From positions 1 to 64,000 of the forward strand of contig NZ_VDMB01000004.1 in assembly GCF_006175995.1 (NCBI RefSeq): a DNA stretch of 64,000 nucleotides. Reading direction: 5' to 3'. How positions within the stretch are numbered: the first letter of the stretch is position 1; every line of letters starts with the position of its first letter. The translations under genes were made by a program, and so were the position numbers. A model generated the notes under the pieces. The model did not search any database, was not told where the DNA came from, and saw only the letters and a list, made by a program, of their open reading frames with translations. Source of the stretch: Desulfobotulus mexicanus (GTDB lineage: Bacteria; Desulfobacterota; Desulfobacteria; Desulfobacterales; ASO4-4). Below are positions 17,315 through 27,810 of the stretch, in pieces.

Positions 17315-17418
17315 AATTTATCAAGCATTAGAATTGCCAATGCTGGATTTTAGTGGGAAGTATTATATGACAGGCTTGTTTAGTATGTCTTTTTTTTTAG
17401 GAAAGGTTTAAAATAATC

Positions 17419-18015
17419 ATGAAATCATCCAAACCCTTTTACAGTGTTCCCGAAGCAGCCGCTCTCTGTGGAGTCAGCCGGTCTACCATGTGGACCTGGG
17501 TGAAATCCGGCAGTGTTAAAGCCATGACCACTCCAGGCGGTCATCATCGAATTTCTCCTGAAGAAGTGGAACGTCTTCTTGGTGGAGAGGGAACACTTCC
17601 CCAGAATAATGATGGTGTTCACCGGGTACTGATAGTGGATGATGATCCCCAGATGGTAAAGATCCTTCAGGCCAAGCTTTCCCGCATGGGCATAGAAACT
17701 GAAACTGCAAAAAACGGCTTTGAAGCCGGTGTAAAAGTTACGGAAATGATGCCAGATCTTGTTATTCTGGATCTTTTTATGCCGGGCATGGATGGATTTG
17801 AGGTCTGTCAGATGATTAAAGAAAAAAAGGAGCTGAGTGGTATCAAGGTGCTTGCCATGACTGCCTTTGATAAGAAAGATACGGAAGAGACCCTTTTGAA
17901 GATGGGTGCTGAGGCCTGCATATCCAAAGCCCTTGATGTGGAATCTTTTATTGAAAAGGTGATGATGGTTCTGTTGGCTCCGCCCCGGTCAGGTGTCAGA
18001 AAAAATCATGGATAG
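17419..18015 (+). CDS. HTH (excisionase/MerR-type) protein fused to a response-regulator receiver
   Basis: 198 residues. N-terminal helix-turn-helix of the HTH_17/excisionase type (about 6-55: SVPEAAALCGVSRSTMWTW, then VKSGSVKAMTTPGGHHRI, the usual wing). It is followed by a receiver domain (about 66-188) with the acidic pair VDDD, phosphorylation site Asp in VILDLFMPGMDG and the conserved Lys in CISKALD. The order DNA-binding then receiver is the reverse of OmpR/NarL regulators. It sits between two hybrid kinases, so it is the likely output regulator for one or both, controlling transcription in the nucleoid. Such HTH-REC proteins are found in Desulfobacterota, but their targets are generally unknown. 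Confidence 0.88.
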   Translation: MKSSKPFYSVPEAAALCGVSRSTMWTWVKSGSVKAMTTPGGHHRISPEEVERLLGGEGTLPQNNDGVHRVLIVDDDPQMVKILQAKLSRMGIETETAKNGFEAGVKVTEMMPDLVILDLFMPGMDGFEVCQMIKEKKELSGIKVLAMTAFDKKDTEETLLKMGAEACISKALDVESFIEKVMMVLLAPPRSGVRKNHG

Positions 18016-18209
18016 GTTATGGAAGTTTTTTTGATTTGAAGTGTTTTCCACTGGAAGACTCATATGCCCAAGGGAGAAATCCACGGCTGTTTGAGATTAA
18101 AACGGAAAAAGAACTCATGTTAAAACCCTCTCCCAAGGAGGTGTGGTCACAGAAGGCATTGCAATTTTTGATATACCTATATCCGTACTATTTTAAGGAA
18201 ATGTCTCAG

Positions 18210-21008
18210 ATGGATAGAAAAAGTATCCGGTATACTCTTTTGGCAAGCATGATGTTCATAATGGTTTCTTCAATTATTATTCTTTCTGTTCTCTGGCTCT
18301 CCCTTGAATACAAGGCGTTTTTAAAGAATGCCGAAGACAGCAGAAATGATTTTATCGTTTCTCAGAAATCCATGTTGCAAAGAGATGTGCTGGCCATTTC
18401 CACCTTTATCAATTACCGGATTCAGCAGACGGACAGAATACTGAAAAACAATATTGAAAGCAGGGTGCATGAAGCACATGCCCTTGCAAGTCATCTTTTC
18501 AATATATTAAGGGGACATCTTGAGGAAGATCAGATTGCTGAAATAATAAGTGAAGCTTTAAGGGTTATTCGTTTTGATAACGGTATTGGATATTATTTTA
18601 TTTTTTCCATGGAAGGCACCGATATTCTCTTTCCAGACAGGCCCGAAATGAAAGGGAATAATATGCTTTCCGTTCAGGGCGGTAGCGGAGAATATGTTGT
18701 GCGGGACATGCTGGAAATAGTAGGTGAAAAAGATGAAGGCTTTTATACCTATAGATGGACAAAGCCCCGGAAAGAAGGCAACGATTACCTTAAAACAGCT
18801 TATGTAAAATATTTTGAGCCCCTGGGTTGGGTTATCGGTACCGGATCTTACCTTGATGATGTAACGGACAAGCTGCAGAATGAAGTCCTGGAGTATATTG
18901 TTCCCCTGCAGCTTGACGAAGAAGGTTATTTTTTTGGAAGTATAAAAGGTGGTTACCCTCTCTTTACCAATGGAGAGCTGACCCGTGGAGGGGGAAATAT
19001 AATTGGTCTTACAGATCCTTACGGTATCCCCATTATTCAAAAATACAATGATATTATTGCAGAAAATGGTTCGGGATTCGTTAACTATTCATGGCCAAAG
19101 CCAGAGAATTCTCTGCCTTCACCTAAAGTCTCCTTTGTGACTGAAATTCCTGAATGGAGCTGGATTATCGGTGCAGGCGTATACCTTGATTCCATAGAAG
19201 AAAAGTTGGTAACAAGACATCAGATGCTACAGAAGGAGCTATTTCAGAAGGCTGGCCTGTCTGTTGGTTTTCTGATTTTTGTATTTTTCCTTGTTTTTAT
19301 CTGGATACGTAATTTTCTGAGTCGTATCAATGACGATTTTCAAGGTTTTAAGTCTCTTCTCAAAAGATCTGCTGCTGAACGCACTCCCATGGTTGAGGAT
19401 CGTTTTGATTATTCTGAGTTTAATGAGATGGCCATCAGTATGAATGACGTTTTTTATGAAATGCAGGAAACAAAAAATATTCTGAAAGAAACCGAGGGGC
19501 GCTATCAACTGATATTTGATAATTCTCCCATGGGGCTGCTCTATTTTGATGAGAAGGGCAAGATTGTGGAATGTAATGATTCCACTTTGCAGTTGCTGGG
19601 GTCTTCATACCATCATCTGGTGGGACTGAATATGCTGGACCTGCCGGATTCTGGACTGGTTTCTGCCGTAAAAAAAGCCCTTTCAGGTGAAAAGGGAATC
19701 TATGAGGGAGTTTATACTTCAGTTACAGGTAATAAAACGATTCCCGTACATGGTTTTTTTGCTCCAGCTTTTAAAAATGGTAATCTTCATGGGGGCGTTG
19801 GAATTTTTGAGGATATTTCTGAGCGCTTGTATGCAGAGAAAGAAAATAAAAGACTTGAAGCACAGGTGCGGCAGATACAAAAAATGGAATCTGTGGGCCG
19901 CCTTGCAGGTGGTGTTGCCCATGATTTTAATAATATGCTTAGCATTATAATGGGTTATGCTGAAATTGCCATGGCTAAAGATAAAGATAAGAAGCCAGTT
20001 TCATTGGAGCTGAAAGAAATATATGCAGCAGCAACACGTTCTGCCAATCTCACCCGGCAGCTGCTTGCCTTTGCCAGAAAAGAGGTGATCTCTCCTGAAG
20101 TTCTGAATTTGAATAAGGCCCTTGAAGGTATGTTGCAGATGATGAGACGCCTCATCGGAGAGGATATTCAGCTGGTATGGCGGCCCGGGAAAAATCTTTG
20201 GCCCGTTCAGATGGATCCTTCTCAGCTGGATCAGATTCTTGCCAATCTCTGCATCAATGCAAGGGATGCCATTTCCGGTGTGGGCACTCTGACCATTGAG
20301 ACGGAAAATGTAAATCTGGATGAAAGGTATTGCGCTATAATTCCGGAATCAGTTCCCGGAAGATTTGTCAAGTTATCCGTCAGTGACAATGGCTGTGGTA
20401 TGGATAAGGAAATTCTTGAGAAGATTTTTGAGCCTTTTTTTACTACAAAGCCCACTGGAGAAGGCACAGGTCTGGGGCTGGCGACAATTTATGGAATTGT
20501 CAGGCAGAATGGAGGTTTTATAAGTGTGTACAGCGAACCTGGATCAGGGAGCACTTTTACCGTTTTTTTCCCTGAATCCGTAAAAGAAGGGCAAGAACCT
20601 GAGGATGTAAGTGTTTCCGAATCCATTAAGGGGGGCGATGAAAAGATTCTCCTTGTGGAGGATGAAGAGGCCATTCTGAAGCTGGTCAAAAGCATGCTGG
20701 AAAAGCTGGGCTACGGGGTGCTGGCATTTTCAAATCCCATGGAAGCCTTAGAGAAAATGCAATACTATGACGGTGAAGTCCACCTGCTCATTAGTGATGT
20801 TATTATGCCGGGTATGAATGGTCGGGATATGGCGGAAGAGTTGAAAAAAAATAAATTTCCGGAGCTGCGTACTATTTTTACTTCAGGATATACGGCCAAT
20901 ATCATTGCCCGTTATGGAGTGCTGGATAAGGATATGATATTTCTTCAAAAGCCTTATGTGCTGGCAGCCTTAAGTGATGCCGTCAGAAAAGCTCTGGATA
21001 TGCGTTGA
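18210..21008 (+). CDS. Cache-domain hybrid sensor histidine kinase with receiver
   Basis: 932 residues from the ATG at 18210, which has AAGGAA nine bases upstream. The frame is open further up to a TTG at 18036, but that stretch has no domain. TM1 (about 8-30), two tandem single-Cache repeats in the periplasm ([19 protein letters not shown] with [15 protein letters not shown], and the second copy [10 protein letters not shown] with [14 protein letters not shown]), TM2 (about 350-370), then a PAS domain. Kinase core: [11 protein letters not shown], phosphorylated His near 571, [27 protein letters not shown]-terminal receiver with Asp in [12 protein letters not shown]. The repeated Cache domains suggest sensing of an external small molecule. 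It lies downstream of the HTH-receiver gene, same strand. Confidence 0.92.
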   Translation: MDRKSIRYTLLASMMFIMVSSIIILSVLWLSLEYKAFLKNAEDSRNDFIVSQKSMLQRDVLAISTFINYRIQQTDRILKNNIESRVHEAHALASHLFNILRGHLEEDQIAEIISEALRVIRFDNGIGYYFIFSMEGTDILFPDRPEMKGNNMLSVQGGSGEYVVRDMLEIVGEKDEGFYTYRWTKPRKEGNDYLKTAYVKYFEPLGWVIGTGSYLDDVTDKLQNEVLEYIVPLQLDEEGYFFGSIKGGYPLFTNGELTRGGGNIIGLTDPYGIPIIQKYNDIIAENGSGFVNYSWPKPENSLPSPKVSFVTEIPEWSWIIGAGVYLDSIEEKLVTRHQMLQKELFQKAGLSVGFLIFVFFLVFIWIRNFLSRINDDFQGFKSLLKRSAAERTPMVEDRFDYSEFNEMAISMNDVFYEMQETKNILKETEGRYQLIFDNSPMGLLYFDEKGKIVECNDSTLQLLGSSYHHLVGLNMLDLPDSGLVSAVKKALSGEKGIYEGVYTSVTGNKTIPVHGFFAPAFKNGNLHGGVGIFEDISERLYAEKENKRLEAQVRQIQKMESVGRLAGGVAHDFNNMLSIIMGYAEIAMAKDKDKKPVSLELKEIYAAATRSANLTRQLLAFARKEVISPEVLNLNKALEGMLQMMRRLIGEDIQLVWRPGKNLWPVQMDPSQLDQILANLCINARDAISGVGTLTIETENVNLDERYCAIIPESVPGRFVKLSVSDNGCGMDKEILEKIFEPFFTTKPTGEGTGLGLATIYGIVRQNGGFISVYSEPGSGSTFTVFFPESVKEGQEPEDVSVSESIKGGDEKILLVEDEEAILKLVKSMLEKLGYGVLAFSNPMEALEKMQYYDGEVHLLISDVIMPGMNGRDMAEELKKNKFPELRTIFTSGYTANIIARYGVLDKDMIFLQKPYVLAALSDAVRKALDMR

Positions 21009-21107
21009 CTTATGGAGCGTGGGAAGGCTGAACATCTGCCGTAAAGGAGATAGCGGATATCTGACCATGTTGCCATGCTTAAGATTTTTGTTGGGAAGGG
21101 TATGCGT

Positions 21108-21704
21108 ATGTCCCCCTTGTTTTATCCGCTGAGAAAAGCGGAAGCGGAAACGGAAGTCAGAAAATCCCGTTTTCTTTCCTTTCTTTTTCCCTGCAAGAAA
21201 GAAGATGAGGTAAGGGAGCAGATCAGAGCCATGAAGGCTGCACATAAAAACGCCGCCCATGTGGTGCATGCCTTTGTGCTTGGCCAAAGGGAGCCTCTGA
21301 TGCGGGGAATGTCCGATGACGGGGAGCCGTCCGGAACGGCGGGAAGACCTGTAATGGCCCTTGTGGAGGGCAGGGGACTTGTGAATATTCTGCTGGTGGT
21401 TGTGCGTTATTTCGGAGGCATAAAGCTTGGAACGGGTGGTTTGGTCAAAGCCTATGCGGATGCGGCCATGGCTGTGCTGGAAAAGGCGGAATTGGCTGCC
21501 TTCATCGAAGAAAAAGAAGTTGAAATTGTTTTTCCCTATACCCTGCAGGGTGCCGTTTCTGGCTGCCTTGCATCTGAAAAAATTATCATCAGCGATGAAG
21601 CCTATGGTGAAGAGGTCCGGATGACCCTGCGTATCCCGGAAGAAAAAGAGGATATCCTGCGTCAAAAGCTCAGGGATTGCAGCAGTGGTCGTGTTTTTTT
21701 CTGA
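21108..21704 (+). CDS. YigZ/IMPACT family protein
   Basis: About 198 residues. The N-terminal IMPACT/UPF0029 domain shows KSRFLSFLFPCKKEDE, HKNAAHVVHAFVLG, the signature MSDDGEPSGTAGRPV and VVVRYFGGIKLGTGGLVKAY; a DUF1949-type C-terminal domain follows. Bacterial members (YigZ/YvyE) are small cytoplasmic proteins thought to bind nucleic acid or ribosomes; their exact role is not settled. ATG at 21108 is preferred because GGAAGGG lies seven bases upstream; ATG at 21075 or 21102 would be longer. It follows the hybrid kinase by about 100 bases and converges on the RND operon. Confidence 0.9.
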   Translation: MSPLFYPLRKAEAETEVRKSRFLSFLFPCKKEDEVREQIRAMKAAHKNAAHVVHAFVLGQREPLMRGMSDDGEPSGTAGRPVMALVEGRGLVNILLVVVRYFGGIKLGTGGLVKAYADAAMAVLEKAELAAFIEEKEVEIVFPYTLQGAVSGCLASEKIIISDEAYGEEVRMTLRIPEEKEDILRQKLRDCSSGRVFF

Positions 21705-21823
21705 TATACTGCCATGGCCGAATATAATGCAGTAGATGAAGGAAGCTGGCATGGATGCAAATTGTGGCGGTTCGCCGTTCGGGCGGCCTGCCTGCCTTTA
21801 ATCAGCTCAATAATTTTCATTGT

Positions 21824-21864
21824 GGTTCTATTTCCTGAGGCAGGAAGCCTCAGGGCATAGAACC
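21824..21864. other. Strong two-segment hairpin between convergent genes
   Basis: GGTTCTAT and ATAGAACC form an outer 8-bp stem. After a 2x2 internal loop, CCTGAGGC and GCCTCAGG form an inner 8-bp stem with a 5-base loop. It lies between the ends of the yigZ-family gene and the RND pump gene. No T-run follows on either side, so it is either a bidirectional terminator of atypical type or a REP-like palindrome. Confidence 0.6.
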
Positions 21865-21872
21865 TGGCTTCA

Positions 21873-24800
21873 TCAGGTGTATTTTTCCACAACCTGCTTC
21901 CATTTATCCTGAATACTGTGGATCAGGGAATATAGAACAGGCACCACAACCAGAGTGAGGAAGGTGGATACCAACAGGCCAAATATAACCACTATGGCCA
22001 TGGACCTCCACCACTGGGAGGATTCGCTGACAAGGGAGAGGCTTAAGTTTCTGAAGTCGTAGGATATGCCCGTTACCATGGGAATCAATCCTAAAGAGGT
22101 GGTGATGGCCGTCAGCAGCACGGGTCGCAGACGGGTGGCACCACCGGCAATGACCGCTTCCCGGATGGCATAGCCCTTTTCCTTGAGCCGGTTGATGTAG
22201 TCTATGAGGACAATGGCGTTATTCACCACCACCCCTGCCAGAGATATAACCCCCACACCACTCATAATAATCCCGAAGGGAAGATTTAAAACCGTAAGCC
22301 CCAGAAAAACACCGCCTAAGGAAAGAATAACCGAGGTCATTATTATTAGCGGCTGGGTGACGGAATTGAAAAGGCTGACAAGGATCAGGAAAATAAAGAG
22401 CAGGGCTGCCAGAAAGGCCTTGGAAAGAAATTCCTGGGATTCCTGCTGCTCTTCCTCCTCGCCTGTGAATCTGTAGCTGTAGCCATGGGGCATGGGAACT
22501 TCTTTCATCAGTTTTTCCGCATAGAGTCGTGCAGTGGCACCGGGCATTCTGCTTTCGTCCACCTCTGCCTTCACCGTCACCACACGCTCGTGGTTGATGC
22601 GTACAATATTGCCCATAGTGCCGGAATAGCTGAATTCTGCCAGTGTGCTCAGTGGAACCAGCTGACCGGACGGGGCTGATATCATAAGTTTCTTTAAAAC
22701 CTCGCTGCCCTTTCTGTCCTGTTCGGGCAGACGTACGGTGATGTCGAAATCTTCATCCCCTTCGCGATAGGTGGATACTTCCATACCGTTGTAGGCGGTT
22801 TTAAGGGCGGACCCGATGGATGCTGTGGAAAGACCGAAAAGGGCGGCCTTCTGCCTGTCTATACGGACTTCTATGGATGGAATGGATTCGATGTAGTCGT
22901 TTTCCACATCCCGCACATGGGGTACTTTTCTGATGAGATCTTCCACCTGACGGGCAAGGGAACCCAGCATCCTGAAATCATCTCCGGTTATTTCAATATT
23001 GATGGGTGGACCCGTGGGCGGGCCTTCATCCTGTTCCTGTACGGTGATGTAAGCACCGGGAATGTGCTGCAGGCGCTGTCGTATGGCTTCCATGGTTTCA
23101 GGTGTTGGGGTTTTCCGCTCCTCCAGATCAATGAACTGAATGCCTATGTGATTAGGGCTGGTGCCGCCGAACATGGACAGGGAGGGACCGGATACGGCCT
23201 TGGCGTAGATGTGCTCAATGTTGTCAAAATCGCTGGGACCGGAAAAGGTTTTTCCCGTGCGGGTGGTATGGGTGACAGGGCTCAGGGTGCTGGCATAGCT
23301 TTCAGCTGTAATAGGTTCAAGATTTTTCTCACTGCTGAATTTTTTGCGGGCAATGGCCATTTCCGCCCTTTTTATCACATGGTCTATGTATTCCAGATCC
23401 GCACCTTCGGGCATACGGAAATTGACGTAGATGTTTCCGGGATCCACCGAAGGGAAAAATTCCACGGGTCTTTCAAGGCCTACCCGGAGCAGCCAGAAAA
23501 AGAAGAGTAAGACCAGCACCATGAAGGCGGTAATGATCATGATAATGCGGTTATCCAGCGCCGTTTCCATGAGTCCCCGATAGGTATTGAGAATGGTACC
23601 CTCGATGCGGACGGGTTCTTCGCCTCCTTCGGGGATTGATACACCATTGAGTTTGCCGTTTTCAGGGCTTTCTTTTTTTCCCTTTACCCGCATGAAAAAG
23701 GATGCCAGTGCCGGATTGATCACCAGAGCCACAAAAAGACTGGAAGAAAGGGTGATGATCAGGGTCTGGGGGAGGTATTTCATGAATTCGCCCATGACGC
23801 CGGGCCAGAAAAGAAGGGGCATGAAGGCGGCAAGGGTGGTGAGGGTGGCACCGATGATGGGCCAGGCCACTTCCGCACTGGCACGGATGGCGGCCTGAAA
23901 ACGGGGAACGCCCTGTTCCATGAAGCGGTAGATGTTTTCTATTATGACAATGGTGTTGTCCACCATCATTCCCAGAGCAAGGGTTAAGCTGAAAAGTACC
24001 ACCATGTTCAGGGTAATGCCCAGAGCATACAGCACGCTAAATGTTATGAGCATGGAAAAGGGTACGGCCATGGCCACGAGAAGTGCATTTCGTCCGCCAA
24101 GGGCAAAGAAAAGGATCACCACCACCAGCACCAGACCTGAAAGGATGTTATTTTCAAGATCCGCCACCATGGAGCGGATATCCTTGGCTGCATCCATGGT
24201 CTTGATGATTTCAGTACCTTCAGGCCATGAGCGCTTTTCTATTTCAATGAGCCGGTCGATCTCTTCGGTAATCCCGATAATGTTTTCACCGGAACGTTTT
24301 TTTACGGATATGTTCACCGAAGGTCTGCCGTCAATGCGGGAACGGCTGGTCTCTTCTTTGAAATCATCCAGCACCCTTGCGACATCCTTCAGGTAGATGG
24401 GACGATTTTCCTGGGTGGCTACCACCAGCATGAGAATTTCTTCGGGCGTGCTGAACTCTCCGGGAACCTGGATCTGATACCGTCCATGCCCAAGGGTAAT
24501 GGCACCGCCGGATGTGTTGATGTTTTCTCTGGCAACGGCATCTTGAAATGCGGTGATGGGTATGCGGTAATAGGCCAGCTTGTCCGGGTCCATTTCAATG
24601 ACAATTTCCCGTTCCAGTCCGCCTGTGATCTCCACTTCAAGAATGCCGGGTATGGTTTCTATGGCATCTTTGAGGTCATCGGCAATTTCCTTTAAGCGGG
24701 CAATCCCCGATGTTCCGGAAAGGGAAAAAACCACTATGGGGAATTCCGAAAAATTCACCTCAAAAACAGCCGGATCATCCTCAAGGTCTGTTGGCAGTTC

Positions 24801-25151
24801 GCCCTTGGCTTCATCCACCTTGTTGCGTACATCCTGCAGGGCAATATTGATATCCGTATTGGGAAGGAATTCAATGTTGACCTGGGAGAGGCCCTCGGAG
24901 CTTATGGATGTAACCTTTTTGACTCCTTTCATGCCCCGGAGCTTTTTTTCAATGGGTATGGTGATGCTGGTTTCAATGTCTGAGGCTGCAACTCCCTTGT
25001 ACGATGTGGAAACAAAGACATAGGGTATGGAAATATCCGGCGTACTTTCTCGTGGCAGGGTGTTGTAGCTGTAGCTGCCTACGATCAGCAGCAGAAAAAT
25101 CAGAACCATCACTGTGGTGCGTTTTTTGACGGCAGTTCTTGGTACGATCAT
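21873..25151 (-). CDS. RND efflux pump inner-membrane transporter (AcrB/HAE1-like)
   Basis: 1092 residues with the RND plan: TM1 near the N-terminus, large periplasmic loops after TM1 and TM7, and two six-helix bundles. TM4 carries the proton-relay acid in LGMMVDNTIVIIENIYR, and the C-terminal bundle has VVVNNAIVLIDYINR. It would export a drug, solvent, bile-acid-like or metabolic compound with proton antiport, in complex with the adaptor and TolC-like channel encoded just upstream (3-base gap to the adaptor gene). Slightly longer than E. coli AcrB (1049). The single Asp in the TM4 motif places it among HAE1/NFE-like pumps; the substrate cannot be named. Confidence 0.95.
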   Translation of the reverse strand: MIVPRTAVKKRTTVMVLIFLLLIVGSYSYNTLPRESTPDISIPYVFVSTSYKGVAASDIETSITIPIEKKLRGMKGVKKVTSISSEGLSQVNIEFLPNTDINIALQDVRNKVDEAKGELPTDLEDDPAVFEVNFSEFPIVVFSLSGTSGIARLKEIADDLKDAIETIPGILEVEITGGLEREIVIEMDPDKLAYYRIPITAFQDAVARENINTSGGAITLGHGRYQIQVPGEFSTPEEILMLVVATQENRPIYLKDVARVLDDFKEETSRSRIDGRPSVNISVKKRSGENIIGITEEIDRLIEIEKRSWPEGTEIIKTMDAAKDIRSMVADLENNILSGLVLVVVILFFALGGRNALLVAMAVPFSMLITFSVLYALGITLNMVVLFSLTLALGMMVDNTIVIIENIYRFMEQGVPRFQAAIRASAEVAWPIIGATLTTLAAFMPLLFWPGVMGEFMKYLPQTLIITLSSSLFVALVINPALASFFMRVKGKKESPENGKLNGVSIPEGGEEPVRIEGTILNTYRGLMETALDNRIIMIITAFMVLVLLFFFWLLRVGLERPVEFFPSVDPGNIYVNFRMPEGADLEYIDHVIKRAEMAIARKKFSSEKNLEPITAESYASTLSPVTHTTRTGKTFSGPSDFDNIEHIYAKAVSGPSLSMFGGTSPNHIGIQFIDLEERKTPTPETMEAIRQRLQHIPGAYITVQEQDEGPPTGPPINIEITGDDFRMLGSLARQVEDLIRKVPHVRDVENDYIESIPSIEVRIDRQKAALFGLSTASIGSALKTAYNGMEVSTYREGDEDFDITVRLPEQDRKGSEVLKKLMISAPSGQLVPLSTLAEFSYSGTMGNIVRINHERVVTVKAEVDESRMPGATARLYAEKLMKEVPMPHGYSYRFTGEEEEQQESQEFLSKAFLAALLFIFLILVSLFNSVTQPLIIMTSVILSLGGVFLGLTVLNLPFGIIMSGVGVISLAGVVVNNAIVLIDYINRLKEKGYAIREAVIAGGATRLRPVLLTAITTSLGLIPMVTGISYDFRNLSLSLVSESSQWWRSMAIVVIFGLLVSTFLTLVVVPVLYSLIHSIQDKWKQVVEKYT

Positions 25152-25154
25152 GGA

Positions 25155-26285
25155 TCAGAGTTCCCCGGTATCATGGATTTCTTTAATGATGCTGAGCGAC
25201 TGGCCGTCTCTGAGATCCCTCTGGCCCACCACCACCACCCTTTCCCCTTTGGTGAGGCCGGAAAGAATCTCCACCTGCCATCCTTCCTGTACACCTAAGG
25301 TGACCTCACGCTTTTCGGCCCGGCCCTTGTCATCCACAAATACGGAATGGGTATTTCCCGATGAAATTACAGCATAGATGGGCAGCGTCAGGGCCATGGG
25401 ACTGCTTTTTTTGACTATGTCCACCCTTGCAAACATGTCAGGAAGAATAACTTCGTCCGGATTTTCAATGCGGATTTCCATATCATAGAGTCTTGCCATA
25501 CCCTCTGCGGATCGGGAAAAACGGTGCAGGGTGCCAGTGAAGGTCTGGCCTCCCAGGGCATCGATGCGGACGCTGAAAGTATCCACTCCGCGCACGGCAT
25601 GGATATCGGATTCGGGAATGCCGACGGTAACTTTGACGGGATTGAGCTTGAGGATTTCAGCCACAGGATCGCCCACAGACACAAATTGCCCCGGTTCAGC
25701 GAGCATACGGTTTAGAACGCCGTCCATGTCCGCTTCAATGAGGCAGCGATCCAGCTGAAGTCTGGCCGTTTCCATGGCAGACCGGGTCCGTTCCAGTTCC
25801 GCCACAGCCGTATCCAGAAGGGATCGGCTGGCCAGTTTTTCATCGTGCAGCTCCCTGAGACGACCGTGGGATGCTCTGGCCGTTTCAAAGGCGGCTTTGG
25901 CCGCATTGTAGCTGTTGCGATAATCCCGCTCATCCAGACGGTACAAAGCTGTTCCTGCTTTGATGTGACTGCCTTCCTCCGCCAGCCGGTCGGCAACTTT
26001 TCCTGCAACTTCTGCACTGACGGTGAGGCGCACCCAGGGGCTTATTATGCCGGGAAGGTTGATGCGGTCGCTGATTTCAGAGGGGTGAAGAACGAGAACA
26101 ACCACATTGGTTCCAGTTTCTTCCTGAGCCGATGCCGTACTGCGCTCTTCGGCCAGTCGTTCCCCCTTGCGGGACACGGCCATGGCCATGGTAATTACAA
26201 GGATTAACATCAGCAAAAGAACCAGAAGGGGTATTTTGCTGAACCATGGGCTTTTGAACGTTGTTTTTTCTTCGGGCATATTCAT
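25155..26285 (-). CDS. RND efflux periplasmic adaptor subunit (HlyD/AcrA family)
   Basis: 376 residues: one N-terminal membrane anchor (about 14-33), then a barrel/lipoyl half (GIISPWVRLTVSAEVAGKV and LAEEGSHIKAGTALYRLD), an alpha-helical hairpin (about 120-180), the second lipoyl half (AEPGQFVSVGDPVAEIL), a beta-barrel and the membrane-proximal domain. It bridges the RND pump to the outer-membrane channel. The start ATG overlaps the end of the TolC-like gene by 4 bases and the stop is 3 bases before the pump, so all three form one operon, transcribed channel, adaptor, pump. Confidence 0.95.
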   Translation of the reverse strand: MNMPEEKTTFKSPWFSKIPLLVLLLMLILVITMAMAVSRKGERLAEERSTASAQEETGTNVVVLVLHPSEISDRINLPGIISPWVRLTVSAEVAGKVADRLAEEGSHIKAGTALYRLDERDYRNSYNAAKAAFETARASHGRLRELHDEKLASRSLLDTAVAELERTRSAMETARLQLDRCLIEADMDGVLNRMLAEPGQFVSVGDPVAEILKLNPVKVTVGIPESDIHAVRGVDTFSVRIDALGGQTFTGTLHRFSRSAEGMARLYDMEIRIENPDEVILPDMFARVDIVKKSSPMALTLPIYAVISSGNTHSVFVDDKGRAEKREVTLGVQEGWQVEILSGLTKGERVVVVGQRDLRDGQSLSIIKEIHDTGEL

Positions 26286-27649
26286 GGGCTCATCACAGTT
26301 TCAGGGTTATGGGTTTTCTTGTTCTCTCTGGTGTTTTTCAGTCTGCCAGTGGCATGATCCAGTGCCAGACGGGCCAGATGGGTGTCTAGGCGGGTTGTGG
26401 CAAGGCTGCTTTGGGCTGTTAACATAAGGCTGTTTGCATCCATAAGATCCAGAATATTGGCAAGGCCTACCTCAAATTGGCGGCTCACCGCCTGATAGTT
26501 TTCCGTGGCAAAGAGCAGCTGATCTTCCAGGGCCTGCAGGCTGCCCAAGGCTTTTTCAAGGCCGTGCCAGGCCCGCCGGACTTCCAGGGTGATATCCCGC
26601 ACTATCTGATTGTACTGAAAAGCCGCCATGCGTTTTTCTGCCTGGGCTTCCCGGATGCGGGCAGGTACAAGACCGCCGGTGTACAGGGGGACCGCCAGCT
26701 CAAGACCCACGGAAAGGGATGTTGTATCACTGTGCTCGGAAGGGGAGGGTCGGGTATCCTGATAACGGGCGGACCAGGAAAGGGTGGGCCAGATTCCGCC
26801 TTTTTCAATCTGGATTTTATCTTCGGCCATTTCCAGCCTGAGCTTCAGGGACTGTATTTCCGGTCTTGCATCCAAAGCTTCCTGAATAAGGCTGGCAAGG
26901 CTTTCTTCGGGACGGGAGGCCTGAGCTGCAGAAGGTGGCATTAGGGTAAAATCCGGTGGAAGATTGACCAGAGCTATTAGCATGGACCGCTGGTCCTCAA
27001 GAATTTCCCGGGCAGCACTATGGCGGCTTTTCGCCCCGGAAAGGGCTGCCTGGGTGCGCAGCAGATCCGGTCTTGTGGCATCGCTGAGGCGAAGCCTTGT
27101 GCGGACTTCCTCCAGATGGCGCTCAAGCCGGAGGATTTCAGCTTTCTCAATGCGGATTTCCTCTTCAGCACGGATCATCTGATAAAAGCGGCTGCCCACT
27201 TCCAGAAGATAGGCTGTGGTAATGCTCTGAAGATCCCGACCGGATTGTTCTATGGCTTTTTTACTCATCTGGAGAGCAGTCCATTCTTTCCCGTTCAGGG
27301 TAATGCTTTGCCCGAGGCGCAGCCCAAAGGTATTCAGGCGGTCAGGATCCATATGGCTTCGGTCCGGATAAAAGCTGTGGCCGGCAAAGGCTTCCACATG
27401 GGGGCGAATGGCGGATCTGGCCTGATCCTGTACGGATCTTGCCATGTTTAGGGATTCTTTTGCCATGTGGATACGGTCGGCTTCCCGCACAGCCATGGTA
27501 TATAGTTCATCGAGGTGGAAAGAATGATTCTGATCCGGCTCTGTCCCGGCTTGCAGCACAGGGGGGAGAAAGAGGAGGATCAGGGCAAAAATCATGAGAA
27601 AAGTTGTAGCAAAAGGAATCTTTTGCTTTATGTAAAGGGAATTACGCAT
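26282..27649 (-). CDS. TolC-family outer-membrane efflux channel
   Basis: 455 residues. A signal peptide (about 12-35, ending LPPVLQAG) is followed by the duplicated OEP helical-barrel repeat (LDELYTMAVREADRIHMAKE; second half LIQEALDARPEIQSLKLRLE and VGLELAVPLYTGGLVPARI). It forms the trimeric exit duct through the outer membrane for the RND pump encoded downstream. It is the first gene of the three-gene operon; the 160 bases upstream, towards slyX, would hold the promoter, but no clear hexamers are evident. Confidence 0.93.
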   Translation of the reverse strand: MRNSLYIKQKIPFATTFLMIFALILLFLPPVLQAGTEPDQNHSFHLDELYTMAVREADRIHMAKESLNMARSVQDQARSAIRPHVEAFAGHSFYPDRSHMDPDRLNTFGLRLGQSITLNGKEWTALQMSKKAIEQSGRDLQSITTAYLLEVGSRFYQMIRAEEEIRIEKAEILRLERHLEEVRTRLRLSDATRPDLLRTQAALSGAKSRHSAAREILEDQRSMLIALVNLPPDFTLMPPSAAQASRPEESLASLIQEALDARPEIQSLKLRLEMAEDKIQIEKGGIWPTLSWSARYQDTRPSPSEHSDTTSLSVGLELAVPLYTGGLVPARIREAQAEKRMAAFQYNQIVRDITLEVRRAWHGLEKALGSLQALEDQLLFATENYQAVSRQFEVGLANILDLMDANSLMLTAQSSLATTRLDTHLARLALDHATGRLKNTRENKKTHNPETVMSP

Positions 27650-27810
27650 AAGAGATATGATTCTCGCTTTTTAGAATGGAAGGTCTCTACAGCATCTCCG
27701 CTGGTCTGCAGGATATATAAGGTCTTGTTCTTTGGATGTCTGTCTGGAATCTGTGAATATTTGTAACAGAATGTGCAGAAGATGAGATGTCTTCTTTGGA
27801 ATGCGTTATC

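Noticed and set aside
20970-21752. An open frame of 260 codons on the minus strand over the YigZ-family gene
   Set aside because: Antisense to conserved IMPACT motifs; no domain of its own.
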